64,000 nucleotides of DNA from Streptomyces sp. PT12. GTDB lineage: Bacteria > Actinomycetota > Actinomycetes > Streptomycetales > Streptomycetaceae. The notes beneath the pieces are model-generated. The model had not been told where the DNA came from. It ran no database searches and saw only the letters and a list, made by a program, of their open reading frames with translations. Positions 1-7,921 of the stretch are shown here, in pieces. The position numbers and the translations under genes were made by a program. The DNA lies in the NCBI RefSeq assembly GCF_003311645.1, contig NZ_QEST01000287.1, positions 1-64,000 on the forward strand, given 5' to 3'. The first letter of the stretch is position 1, and each line of letters begins with the position of its first letter.

Positions 1-136
1 CCCGTTCCGGGCAGCCAGGACACAGATCAAGCGGCGTCGCCGGGGGGCATTCCCGCCCCACGATCACCGTGACCGGCGAGTCCTCGTCCAACGGCGGCGG
101 CGCGGGCGGCAGATGCTCCGCGGTGGGGTTAGGCAC
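1..136 (-). CDS. hypothetical protein, cut by left window edge
   Basis: This is the first 45 codons of a gene that continues beyond the window, so its function cannot be assigned. It would start with GTG inside the stop region of the small gene upstream: the bases GTGCCTAA hold both the start of this gene and the upstream TAA, an 8-nt overlap that implies translational coupling. The visible protein begins MPNPTAEHLPPAPPPLDEDS, is proline and acid rich, and then shows three cysteines in a GRECPP...DLCPGCPER context that could bind a metal or form disulfides. Its reality rests on the coupling and sensible codon use. No family is recognised. Confidence 0.45.
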   Translation of the reverse strand, partial: MPNPTAEHLPPAPPPLDEDSPVTVIVGRECPPATPLDLCPGCPER

Positions 137-272
137 GGCTGGCCTGCCCGGTCGGCTGCTGCGGGGGCGTGGGGCCGTACCAGTCCGGCCCGCGGCCCAC
201 GCTGGCGTCGGCGATGATGCGGCGCCGCTGTCGCTGCGCCGGGGTCCTGTCGGGGGTGCGGGGGGTGCACAT
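129..272 (-). CDS. 47-aa basic hypothetical peptide
   Basis: A small gene of 47 codons starting MCTPRTPDRTPAQRQRRRII and ending in a proline/glutamine-rich tail with a WYGPTPPQQP stretch. A good ribosome site (AGGAG) lies about nine bases before the ATG, and a well-formed promoter stands 48-76 bases upstream of it. It overlaps the start of the next gene, so the two are probably co-translated. The N-terminal half is arginine rich (QRQRRR), compatible with a nucleic-acid or regulator-partner role, but no family is recognised. It lies just downstream of an XRE regulator on the same strand, separated by a hairpin, so it is more likely a target or neighbour than part of the same transcript. Confidence 0.55.
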   Translation of the reverse strand: MCTPRTPDRTPAQRQRRRIIADASVGRGPDWYGPTPPQQPTGQASRA

Positions 273-319
273 GATGATCGGCTCCTGTGACGTCGTGGTT
301 ACGGGCCGTCGATGGAGAG

Positions 320-348
320 ACCGTATTGACAGGCCGTCACGGGCTCAA
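320..348 (-). promoter_or_regulatory. sigma-HrdB-like promoter for the 47-aa gene
   Basis: Read on the minus strand the element is TTGAGC, 17 bases, TACGGT. This is close to the vegetative actinomycete consensus with ideal spacing. It lies between the XRE gene and the small gene and points at the latter. Confidence 0.55.
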
Positions 349-382
349 TGGCACTTCCGAGTTACGCCGTCCAGAAGTGCCA
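349..382 (-). terminator. hairpin after XRE regulator gene
   Basis: TGGCACTTC and GAAGTGCCA form a perfect 9-bp stem with a 16-nt loop starting five bases after the regulator stop codon. There is no U-tract, which is usual in streptomycetes. It could double as an operator because it abuts the next promoter. Confidence 0.45.
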
Positions 383-386
383 CCCC

Positions 387-1583
387 CTACAGCGGCAGGC
401 GAACCACCTCGGCCAGGCGCCTCATCTCCGGGGTGAGCGTGCGCCGCTGCTCCACGATCAGGCCCAGCACCTCTCGGGCGTACCGCTGGTGCGGGAGCCA
501 CTGGGGCGCGTCCTGCTCCACGGTGAGCAGTGTCTCGATCGCCTCTCCGTTCCGCCTGGTGAGCACCTGCGCGTGCGCCACGTCGAGCAGGTGCCTGTTG
601 CGGTTGCCGGTCGAGGCCGGGAGATTGACGGCGTTGATCCGCTTCGCCAGGCGCAGGACCGCGTCTGGCCGCTCCTCTACCATCGCCTGTTCGGCCTGCT
701 GCATCGCCACCGTGAGCCCGCTGAACCGACGGATGAACCCGGCGCGCTTCGTCGCCGTAGACGTCTGCGCCCGGCCCATCGTGACTGCCGCCGCCGTGGC
801 CAGCCTCAGCGCCATCTCCGCCTCGTCCGGACGGTTGTCCCGAGATGCCGTCGCGGCTACTCGAAGGAGGACCCAGCCCCACGCGCTCAACTCCCCTGCG
901 CTGGCGCGGGACAGGCGAGGTTCCAGATCATCGGCCCACTGGACCGCAAGCGCGCTTGCGGCGGCCAACCGCCCCCGGCGCAGCAGCAGCCACACCCTGT
1001 TGTTGGCCAGGGCCGCACCGTGCAGGGCGTCAGGGGCGTCTCGTTCCACGGCCGCGAATGCGATGTCAGCTGCGCCATAGTTCCGGGTCTGCGTCATCAG
1101 GCGGCCGGTGATCTGCATGACCTCGGCGCGGAGCGAGCGGCCTTGGGGGTGGGTGTCGGCCAGCGCGTGGGCGTCCCGTAGCAGGCCGGGGAGCATCAGG
1201 CTCATGCCCTGAAGGCCGCCGCTGGTATAGGAGGCGATGGCGTCGTCCAGCGCCGCACGCACGCCGCCGATGGTGGGCACCTCGTCGGTGGCACCTGGTT
1301 CTGGGGTGTCCAGCGCTGCACGCACGCCTGCCCATCGGTCCACGTCGGCGCCAGCCGCGGGATCGGCGTCGGTCACCTCAGCGGCAACCAGTTTGGTGGT
1401 GGGGATCCGGAGTGCGGCGGCAAGGCGGCGGGCGGTCTCCAATCGCGTGTCGCCGCGTTCCCCCTGTTCGAGCTTGCGGATGAGGCTCACAGAGACGCCG
1501 GAGGATTCGGCGAGGCCACGCTGGGTCAAGCCACGCCGCTTGCGGGCTCGCTTCAGGCGCTCTCCAATTTCGCTGCTGGGCAT
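387..1583 (-). CDS. XRE-family transcriptional regulator with long C-terminal helical domain
   Basis: A 398-aa DNA-binding regulator. Residues 5-60 form a Cro/C1-type helix-turn-helix (GERLKRARKRRGLTQRGLAE, then GVSVSLIRKLEQG), the classic recognition-helix pattern. The remaining 330 residues are alanine/leucine rich and alpha helical, resembling the TPR-like sensor regions of large actinomycete XRE regulators. The ATG is preceded by GGGAG about eleven bases upstream. The protein probably senses a ligand or partner through the C-terminal domain and controls nearby genes. The coupled small genes downstream are candidates, but no target is shown by the sequence. Confidence 0.8.
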   Translation of the reverse strand: MPSSEIGERLKRARKRRGLTQRGLAESSGVSVSLIRKLEQGERGDTRLETARRLAAALRIPTTKLVAAEVTDADPAAGADVDRWAGVRAALDTPEPGATDEVPTIGGVRAALDDAIASYTSGGLQGMSLMLPGLLRDAHALADTHPQGRSLRAEVMQITGRLMTQTRNYGAADIAFAAVERDAPDALHGAALANNRVWLLLRRGRLAAASALAVQWADDLEPRLSRASAGELSAWGWVLLRVAATASRDNRPDEAEMALRLATAAAVTMGRAQTSTATKRAGFIRRFSGLTVAMQQAEQAMVEERPDAVLRLAKRINAVNLPASTGNRNRHLLDVAHAQVLTRRNGEAIETLLTVEQDAPQWLPHQRYAREVLGLIVEQRRTLTPEMRRLAEVVRLPL

Positions 1584-1681
1584 GGCAGTACCGCTCCCGT
1601 TGTGAACTCGACACTCAGACGGTACTCCCGGTTACGCACCGGGGAACAGCGAACAGCCCCTCCGTCACGTTGCGCCCTGTG

Positions 1682-1757
1682 GTGCTCCCCCAGGCCCCTC
1701 GGGGGCCTGATCCGGTGCCTGATGGGGGCACCTCCCAGCCGCCAGGCTGGGGGAGGC
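1682..1757. terminator. GC-rich palindromic repeat, likely terminator of the HxlR gene
   Basis: Two nested palindromes occur 30-100 bases after the HxlR stop. CAGGCCCC/GGGGCCTG encloses a 3-nt loop at 1691-1709, and an imperfect CCTCCCAGCC / GGCTGGGGGAGG hairpin follows. The outer arms CTCCCCCAG and CTGGGGGAG also pair. Similar CTCCCCCAGCC-type palindromes recur between genes in streptomycete genomes (family knowledge), so this may be a dispersed repeat acting as a terminator. Confidence 0.5.
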
Positions 1758-1787
1758 GTGGTCCCGGAGAAGATCACCGGGCGGGAC

Positions 1788-2195
1788 TTAGCCGTTCGCC
1801 CGCTGCTCGTCGGTCCGCTCCCAGGCGCGTTGGATGTCCGGCAGGCGCGCGGTGATCACGTCGATCGTCGCGCGCAGCGGAACCGTCAGCTCGTGGCCCA
1901 CCGGGGTGAGCGCATAGCTCACCCGGACCGGGACGACCGGCTCGACGTCGCGGGTGAGAAGGCCGTCGCGGGCCAGGACGCGGAGGCTCTGCGACAGCAT
2001 CTTCTCGCTGATGCCGACGATCCGGTCGCGCAGCTGGGAGAAGCGCAGCGGCCCCTCGTGCAGCGCGCACAGGATCAACAGCCCCCAGCGGCTGGTCACA
2101 TGGTCGAGCACCGAACGCGCGGGGCAGTCGCCGTCGAACACCCCGCACCGCTCGTCCACCGGCGCCGCCGCCCCGTTCTCCCCCCGCGTCTCCAT
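1788..2195 (-). CDS. HxlR-family winged-helix transcriptional regulator
   Basis: A 135-aa single-domain regulator of usual family length. The core contains CPARSVLDHVTSRWGLLIL, then GPLRFSQLRDRIVGISEKML and an RDVEPVVPVRVSYALTPVG wing, the diagnostic HxlR/DUF24 layout. Two N-terminal cysteines (near residues 17 and 24) bracket the entry to the first helix. Several HxlR proteins, such as the quinone/aldehyde sensors, use cysteines there for redox sensing, so an oxidative or electrophile signal is a reasonable inference. No divergent reductase gene sits beside it. A candidate operator lies just upstream of the start. Confidence 0.88.
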   Translation of the reverse strand: METRGENGAAAPVDERCGVFDGDCPARSVLDHVTSRWGLLILCALHEGPLRFSQLRDRIVGISEKMLSQSLRVLARDGLLTRDVEPVVPVRVSYALTPVGHELTVPLRATIDVITARLPDIQRAWERTDEQRANG

Positions 2196-2224
2196 GCCCG
2201 CACCCTATCGCCTGGCTAACCACG

Positions 2225-2240
2225 GGGTATGTCCTTACCC
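2225..2240. promoter_or_regulatory. candidate HxlR autoregulatory operator
   Basis: GGGTA, 6 bases, TACCC is a perfect inverted repeat about 30 bases upstream of the HxlR start codon, where a dimeric autoregulator would bind. It is inferred from symmetry and position only. Confidence 0.35.
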
Positions 2241-2356
2241 GGGGAAAGCCCGGGCGGCTCTCAGGCGCGCCAGGCGCGGGCGCGCCCGGGCCCAGGGCGC
2301 GGTAGCCCTGGAAGGCGCCACCGAGCGGCGCCGTCAAGGGGTGCCACCGAGGGCCG

Positions 2357-2962
2357 TTACCGCGCCTCGCCGCCCAGCGCGCGCAGCTTGCGCCGCTCCC
2401 ACCGGTTCGGGTGGCGGACCGTGATGCCCGACATGCCCCCGGTGCCCGTGACCTTGAGCAGGGGCGTGCCGGGGGCGTGAGGGCTGTCCGCCGTCTTGTC
2501 CTTCAGGCCGCCCATGCCGGGCTCCACGCCCGTCGTGTCCACGCGCCAGCCGACCGGGACCACCACCGTCACGCCGCCCATGTCGCCGTGCGCCTCGAGC
2601 TCCGTCTCGGACCACGGGCACTCGGCGCGCGTGTAGTCGATCTTCACCCCGCCCAGGTGGCCCCGGGCGATGAGCTTGGCGGGCACCTGCCAGCGGCCGA
2701 CGCGCTCGGCGCCGTTGAGGCCGCCGCGCACCTCGGCGGGCGGGCCAGGCGGTGGGGCCGGGGGGCGGTTGTCGGGGAGGTCGGCGGTCAGGGGCTCGAG
2801 GTCGCCATAGGTCTTGGCGGTCAGCGCCCGTTCGAGGCGTTCGTCCAGCTCGGCCAGGTCGATCCTGCCGTCCCCCGCCGCCTCCCGCAGCCGCTCGGCG
2901 ACCGCCTCCCTCTCCTGGTGCGAGACACGCAACTCCGCCCGCGGGCGCGGCTTGGATGTCAT
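2357..2962 (-). CDS. DUF1707 SHOCT-like domain protein
   Basis: A 201-aa protein. Residues about 9-60 hold a DUF1707 domain (ELRVSHQEREAVAERL, then GRIDLAELDERLERA and KTYGDLEPLTADLP), common in actinobacterial small cytoplasmic or membrane-associated proteins of unknown role. The C-terminal part carries a DUF2154-like/LiaF-type glycine and valine pattern (GGVKIDYTRAE, GDMGGVTVVVPVGWRVD). The start chosen has GAGGA five bases upstream. An in-frame ATG 26 codons earlier lacks this and overlaps the divergent pcrA gene. The bases between this start and pcrA must hold both promoters. Confidence 0.8.
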   Translation of the reverse strand: MTSKPRPRAELRVSHQEREAVAERLREAAGDGRIDLAELDERLERALTAKTYGDLEPLTADLPDNRPPAPPPGPPAEVRGGLNGAERVGRWQVPAKLIARGHLGGVKIDYTRAECPWSETELEAHGDMGGVTVVVPVGWRVDTTGVEPGMGGLKDKTADSPHAPGTPLLKVTGTGGMSGITVRHPNRWERRKLRALGGEAR

Positions 2963-3017
2963 GTTCCTCACGATAGCCGAGCCGCCGGGCCACCGGACCG
3001 GCCTAGACTTGGGGGCG

Positions 3018-5471
3018 ATGAGCGGCCTTTTCGATGACAACGCCCTGGCGGACCTCGGACCCGAGCCGCCGCACGAGTCCTCCCCCGAGCCCGCCCCCGA
3101 GCCATGGGAGGCGCCGTCCGAGCCGGTGCCGGACGACCTGTTCGAGGGGACGTTCGCCGAGCCGCGGGCTGCCGACGAGGACGCCTTCTACCGGAACGGC
3201 GCCCGCAAGCCCCTCACCGACCCCGAATCCCTGCTCGAAGGGCTCAACGAGCAGCAGCGCGCCGCCGTCACGCACGGTGGCGGGCCGCTGCTGATCGTGG
3301 CGGGCGCGGGCTCGGGCAAGACGCGTGTGCTGACCCACCGCATCGCCCACCTGCTCGGCGCCCGCTCCGCGCACCCGGGGCAGATCCTGGCGATCACGTT
3401 CACCAACAAGGCCGCGGGCGAGATGAAGGAGCGCGTCACCGAGCTGGTGGGGCCGCGGGCGAACGCCATGTGGGTCATGACGTTCCACAGCGCGTGCGTC
3501 CGCGTCCTGCGCCGCGAGAGCAAGCTGCTCGGCTTCACCTCCAGCTTCTCCATCTACGACGCCGCCGACTCCAAGCGGCTGATGGCGCTGGTGTGCCGGG
3601 ACCTTGACCTCGACCCCAAGCGGTTCCCGCCCAAGTCGTTCAGCGCGAAGGTCTCCAATCTCAAGAACGAGCTGATCGACGCCGAGGACTTCGCCGCGCA
3701 GGCCGCCGGGGGGGACCCGTTCGAGAAGACCCTGGCCGAGGCGTACACGCTGTACCAGTCGCGGCTGCGCGAGGCCAACGCGCTGGACTTCGACGACATC
3801 ATCATGACCACCGTCCACCTGCTCGACGCGTTCCCCGATGTCGCCGAGCACTACAGGCGGCGCTTCAGGCATGTCCTGGTCGACGAGTACCAGGACACCA
3901 ACATCGCGCAGTACACGCTGATCCGGCTGCTGGTGGCGCCGCCGACCGGGGGCGAGCCCGCCGAGCTGTGCGTCGTGGGCGACGCGGACCAGTCGATCTA
4001 CGCGTTCCGTGGCGCGACCATCCGCAACATCCTCCAGTTCGAGCAGGACTTCCCCGACGCGCGCACGCTGCTTCTTGAGCAGAACTACCGCTCGACGCAG
4101 ACGATCCTGTCCGCCGCCAACGCCGTCATCGCGCGCAACGAGGACCGCCGCCCCAAGAACCTGTGGACCAACGAGGGCGCCGGGGCCAGGATCACCGGCT
4201 ATGTCGCCGACACCGAGCACGACGAGGCGCAGTTCACGGCCGACGAGATCGACCGGCTCTCGGACGCGGGCGAGGCGCGCGCGGGTGACGTGGCCGTGTT
4301 CTACCGGACGAACGCCCAGTCCCGCGTCTTCGAGGAGGTGTTCATCCGCGTCGGGCTGCCGTACAAGGTGGTCGGCGGCGTCCGCTTCTACGAGCGCCGC
4401 GAGGTCCGCGACGTGCTGGCCTATCTGCGGGTGCTGGCCAACCCCGAGGACACCGTTCCGCTGCGCCGCGTCCTCAACGTTCCCAAGCGCGGCATCGGCG
4501 ACCGCGCCGAGGCGATGGTCGAGGCGCTGGCGCTGCGCGAGCGGATCTCGTTCGCCCAGGCGCTGCGCCGCGTGGACGAGGCGTATGGGATGGCGGCCCG
4601 CTCGGCGAACGCGATCAAGCGGTTCAACGCGCTGCTCGAGGAGCTGCGGACCGTGGTCGAGTCGGGCGCCGGCCCAGCGACCGTGCTTGAGGCGGTGCTG
4701 GAACGGACCGGGTATCTGGCGGAGTTGCAGGCGTCGACCGATCCGCAGGACGAGACCCGCGTGGAGAACCTTCAGGAGCTCGCCGCCGTCGCCCTGGAGT
4801 TCGAGCAGGACCGGGGCGAGGAGAATCCCGGGACGCTGGCCGACTTCCTCGAACAGGTCGCGCTCGTCGCCGACTCCGACGAGATCCCGGACGACGAGGG
4901 CGACGGCGTGATCACGCTGATGACCCTGCACACGGCCAAGGGCCTCGAATTCCCCGTGGTGTTCCTGACCGGCATGGAGGACGGGGTCTTCCCGCACATG
5001 CGGTCGCTCGGCAAGACCAAGGAGCTTGAGGAGGAGCGGCGGCTCGCCTATGTGGGGATCACCAGGGCGCGGCAGCGGCTCTACCTCACCCGCTCCACGC
5101 TGCGCAGCGCGTGGGGGCAGCCGCAGCACAACCCCCCTTCGCGCTTCCTCGACGAGATCCCCGAGGAGTTCGTCGACTGGCGCCGCACCGGCGCCGCCGC
5201 CGTGGCGCACCAGCCGCCCAGCGCGGCCTCGTCGGTGCTCGCGACCGGGACGCGGGCGCGGCGCGGCGCGGGCGGATTCGCCACGGGCCGCATCAAGGAC
5301 CGCCCCGTGGTGTCGCTTTCGCCGGGGGACCGGGTCACCCACGACAGCTTCGGCATGGGCACGGTCGTCTCCGTGACGGGGGCGGGCGACCGGGCCGAGG
5401 CCACGATCGACTTCGGCGGCGAGAAGCCCAAGCGGCTGCTGCTGCGCTACGCCCCGGTGGAGAAGCTCTGA
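3018..5471 (+). CDS. pcrA: ATP-dependent DNA helicase PcrA/UvrD
   Basis: An 817-aa superfamily 1A 3'-5' helicase for repair, replication-conflict removal and RecA-filament clearing. Motifs appear in order: Q motif GLNEQQRAAV (about residue 75), Walker A AGAGSGKT (95), Ia ITFTNKAA, Walker B VDEYQDTN, III GDADQSIYAFRG, IV EQNYRST, V TLHTAKGLEFPVVF, VI YVGITRARQRLYLT. A C-terminal SPGDRVTHDSFGMGTV segment is the small domain typical of PcrA that contacts RNA polymerase. An acidic 70-residue N-terminal extension precedes the Q motif. The ATG lies nine bases after a TAGACT -10-like element, suggesting leaderless transcription. It occupies the usual streptomycete position upstream of the sucCD region. 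Confidence 0.95.
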   Translation: MSGLFDDNALADLGPEPPHESSPEPAPEPWEAPSEPVPDDLFEGTFAEPRAADEDAFYRNGARKPLTDPESLLEGLNEQQRAAVTHGGGPLLIVAGAGSGKTRVLTHRIAHLLGARSAHPGQILAITFTNKAAGEMKERVTELVGPRANAMWVMTFHSACVRVLRRESKLLGFTSSFSIYDAADSKRLMALVCRDLDLDPKRFPPKSFSAKVSNLKNELIDAEDFAAQAAGGDPFEKTLAEAYTLYQSRLREANALDFDDIIMTTVHLLDAFPDVAEHYRRRFRHVLVDEYQDTNIAQYTLIRLLVAPPTGGEPAELCVVGDADQSIYAFRGATIRNILQFEQDFPDARTLLLEQNYRSTQTILSAANAVIARNEDRRPKNLWTNEGAGARITGYVADTEHDEAQFTADEIDRLSDAGEARAGDVAVFYRTNAQSRVFEEVFIRVGLPYKVVGGVRFYERREVRDVLAYLRVLANPEDTVPLRRVLNVPKRGIGDRAEAMVEALALRERISFAQALRRVDEAYGMAARSANAIKRFNALLEELRTVVESGAGPATVLEAVLERTGYLAELQASTDPQDETRVENLQELAAVALEFEQDRGEENPGTLADFLEQVALVADSDEIPDDEGDGVITLMTLHTAKGLEFPVVFLTGMEDGVFPHMRSLGKTKELEEERRLAYVGITRARQRLYLTRSTLRSAWGQPQHNPPSRFLDEIPEEFVDWRRTGAAAVAHQPPSAASSVLATGTRARRGAGGFATGRIKDRPVVSLSPGDRVTHDSFGMGTVVSVTGAGDRAEATIDFGGEKPKRLLLRYAPVEKL

Positions 5472-5708
5472 CGGCGGGCGGGTAGGGTGGCGCCTTTCGG
5501 GCCCACGGGAGCAGGTGGGGGCCCGGAGGAACAGGCCCCGGTGTTCCCGGTATGTCACAGTGTGGGGACAGGGCTTGTGGTGGTGCCCTCGGGGGCGATT
5601 AGCTGCGTGCGGCGTTGTTCGTACTCCAGTAGCTTTCTCTCCGGAGTACCGACCGCACACATCAGCGACATATCAGCGAGAGTTTCAAAAACCCCAGGGG
5701 GAACCCCA

Positions 5709-6386
5709 ATGAGCCAGCCCTGGCAGCAACAGCCGGACGGCGGCTACGGTCAGCAGCCGCAGCAGCCCGGTGGGTTCGGCCAGCAGCCCAACCCGTACGG
5801 CCAGCCGCAGCCGCCCCAGCAGCCGTACGGCCAGCCGCCGCAGCAGGGTTACGGCTACCCGCCCGCGCAGCCGCAGTCCCCGGGCCAGCCGCAGCCGTGG
5901 GGCGCCCCCGGTGGCGGCTTCCCGCCGCCCCCGCCCAGCGGTGGCCCGCCGACCAACATCGCGCTCGCCATTCTCGCGGCGGTGGGTGCCGCGTTGGTGA
6001 TGGGCTTTCTCTACGCGTTCATCTACGACGCGATGTTCGACGAGAACACCGGCGAGGTCCAGCAGATCAGCTATGTGGCGCTGGCCATCGGCGCCGCGGT
6101 GGGCGTGGGCCCGGCGTTTCTCGCGCGGAACAACTGGGGCGTCTACATCCTGGGCGCCGTGCTCGCGCTCGTGGCCGCGATATTCGGTGAGCTGTACGGC
6201 ACGGCCATGATCCTGGCCGAGTACTCGGGCACCGACTGGAGCGCGTTCAAGATCTTCACCGTCGAGTTCGGCAACCTGTGGGATCTGTGGCAGGAGACGA
6301 ACGAAGCGATCAACTGGATCTTCCTGCTCCTGGCACCGGCCGCCGCCATCGGCATCACGCAGGCCGTCGCCCGCCGCGTGCGGTAG
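5709..6386 (+). CDS. Pro/Gln/Gly-rich multipass membrane protein
   Basis: A 225-aa protein. The first 75 residues are a low-complexity cytosolic segment of GQPQQP/YGQ repeats ending in PPPPPSGGPP. Four hydrophobic spans follow (starting NIALAILAAVGAALV, ISYVALAIGAAVG, YILGAVLALVAAIFG and INWIFLLLAPAAA). Such tails are widespread in streptomycete membrane proteins of unknown function. AGGGGGAA lies seven bases before the ATG, and a longer upstream reading is unsupported. The 237-base leader holds an inverted repeat GTACTCC/GGAGTAC (15-nt spacer) that may be regulatory. A strong terminator follows, so the gene is monocistronic. Confidence 0.75.
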   Translation: MSQPWQQQPDGGYGQQPQQPGGFGQQPNPYGQPQPPQQPYGQPPQQGYGYPPAQPQSPGQPQPWGAPGGGFPPPPPSGGPPTNIALAILAAVGAALVMGFLYAFIYDAMFDENTGEVQQISYVALAIGAAVGVGPAFLARNNWGVYILGAVLALVAAIFGELYGTAMILAEYSGTDWSAFKIFTVEFGNLWDLWQETNEAINWIFLLLAPAAAIGITQAVARRVR

Positions 6387-6404
6387 CGCCCGCCCTCGCG
6401 TCAC

Positions 6405-6449
6405 AGCCCGCCGCCCCTCGCGCCCTCAGGCGTGGAGGGGCGGCGGGCT
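6405..6449 (+). terminator. 15-bp-stem terminator
   Basis: AGCCCGCCGCCCCTC pairs perfectly with GAGGGGCGGCGGGCT across a 15-nt loop, starting 18 bases after the membrane-protein stop and followed by a short T run. Confidence 0.8.
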
Positions 6450-6481
6450 TTCGCGCGCCCGGAGATCGCCAGAGGGCTTGC

Positions 6482-6528
6482 TTTCGCCATAGCGGAAATG
6501 ATTGAACGCTGCTTTCACTTCTGCGGAA
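6482..6528 (+). promoter_or_regulatory. paired TTTC-N8-GGAA sites, candidate IclR operator
   Basis: Two copies of TTTC-N8-GGAA (6482-6497 and 6513-6528) both end in GCGGAA and are spaced 31 bases start to start, close to three helical turns. They lie 20-66 bases upstream of the monooxygenase start. The operon encodes an IclR regulator as its last gene, so this is the natural candidate site. Binding is inferred. Confidence 0.35.
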
Positions 6529-6580
6529 CGTGTGAGATGTTGGCCGCATGCCAGGACTTCACCGTGGACTCTCGAAGGAG

Positions 6581-6610
6581 CCGGTCGACAAGCCGGTCGA
6601 CAAGCCGGTC
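6581..6610 (+). repeat. 12-bp tandem repeat in monooxygenase N-terminus
   Basis: CCGGTCGACAAG occurs twice, followed by half a third copy, encoding PVDK PVDK PV just before the FAD-binding strand. It is in frame and harmless to the reading frame. Confidence 0.8.
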
Positions 6611-6724
6611 ATCGTCGTCGGAGGCGGCCCCGTCGGCATGGTGGCCGCCGCCTCGCTCGCGCGGCTCGGCGTGCCGGTGGTGCTGATCGAGGCCGAGGAG
6701 GTGCCGAAGACCGACTGGCGCGCC

Positions 6725-6768
6725 TCGACCTTCCACGCGGCGACCCTCGACCTTCCACGCGGCGACCC
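6725..6768 (+). repeat. 22-bp exact tandem duplication causing frameshift
   Basis: Two identical 22-base copies (6725-6746 and 6747-6768) beginning TCGACCTTCCAC. Twenty-two is not divisible by three, so the extra copy shifts the frame by one base. The repeat encodes STFHAAT in the correct frame. Confidence 0.95.
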
Positions 6769-7921
6769 TCGAGCTGCTCGCCGAGCTCGGCGTCGCCGAC
6801 CGGATGCACGCCGAGGGCCTGGTCGTGCCCGTGTACCACTTCCGCGACCGAAGGGCTGGCCTGGTCGCGGAGTTCGACTTCTCGCTCCTCGCCGACGAGA
6901 CGCCCTATCCCTACCGGCTCCAGCTCAACCAGCAGCACCTGGTGCGCATGCTGTACGAACGGCTCGGCAACACCCCCGAGGTGGAGCTGCTGTTCGGCAC
7001 CCGCGTGACCGAGGTCAGGCGGGAGCCCGGCGGCGGCGCCTCGGTCACCGCGACGACGCCCGACGGCACGCGTGTGCTGCGCGGCGCGTATGTCATCGGC
7101 GCGGACGGCGCGGGCAGCACCGTACGGCGCGTGCTGGGCGCGGAGTTCGAGGGCTTCACCTACCCCGAGCGCTTCCTCATCGCCAGCACCAGCGTGGACC
7201 TCGCCGAGGCGCTGCCCGGCATCGCCGAGGTCAACTACATCGCGGACCCGCACGAGTGGCTGTTCCTGCTGCGCACCCCCGAGTCCTGGCGCGCCGTGTG
7301 GCCCGTGCCCGCCGACCAGGGTGAGGAGGAGGCCACGGCCGAGCCCACGCTCCAGCGCCAGCTCCAGGGCGTCGCCCCCTGGGCACCCGGGTACCCGATC
7401 ATCGACCGGCAGCTCTACCGCGTGCACCAGCGCGTGGCCGAGCGCTTCCGCGTCGGCGATGTCATGCTCATCGGCGACGCCGCGCACATCAACAGCCCGA
7501 TGGGCGGCGTAGGGCTCAACAGCGGCATCCACGACGCCATCGACCTCGCCCGCCGCATCGCCAGGATCGCCGAAGGCACATCGGCCGCGGGGGCCGAGGC
7601 CGAGCTGGCGGCGTTCGCCGACATCCGCCACCGCATCGCCGTCGAGTACGTCCAGGCCGACACCCAGCGCAACACGCAGCGGCTGCGCGAGGCCGACGAG
7701 GAACGCCGCCGCGCCGCGCACGCCGAGATGCGCGCCACGGCCGCCGACCCGGAGCGCGCCCGCGCGTACATGCGGCGCGCGTCGCTGCTTGAGAGCGTGC
7801 GCCGCTTCGGCATCGGCCTCCCCCCTGGGCAGCCCGCCGCCTCCCAGGCCCCCGCGCCCGTCCACTGACCGTCCACCCGTGACCGGTGACCGCCGACCGC
7901 GCAACCGAACTGGAGGCCCCC

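Larger units (their letters stand above)
6548..7868 (+). pseudogene. class A FAD monooxygenase, frameshifted by 22-bp duplication
   Basis: The product would be a single-component flavin aromatic hydroxylase. The first frame (from 6548) carries the dinucleotide fold VIVVGGGPVGMVAAASL and runs to RASTFHAATL. The second frame (to 7868) continues with ELLAELGVADRM, the DG motif GADGAGSTVRRVLG and the FAD motif GDVMLIGDAAHINSPMGGVG. The frames separate at an exact 22-bp tandem duplication (6725-6768). Removing one copy restores one 433-codon frame. As written, the protein would lose its frame after about residue 67. Gene context suggests 3-hydroxybenzoate 6-hydroxylase or salicylate 5-hydroxylase-type supply of gentisate. 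No ribosome site is visible at the ATG. A sequencing or assembly error remains possible. Confidence 0.85.

Noticed and set aside
326-331. Consensus TTGACA on the plus strand
   Set aside because: No -10 element at 16-19 bases and no plus-strand gene follows; the minus-strand promoter explains the region better.
3003-5660. Long antisense open frame across pcrA (885 codons)
   Set aside because: It mirrors the pcrA codon phase, has no ribosome site or recognisable domain, and such antisense frames are expected at this GC content.
6700-6800. Programmed ribosomal frameshift in the monooxygenase gene
   Set aside because: There is no slippery heptamer; an exact 22-bp duplication fully explains the frame change.
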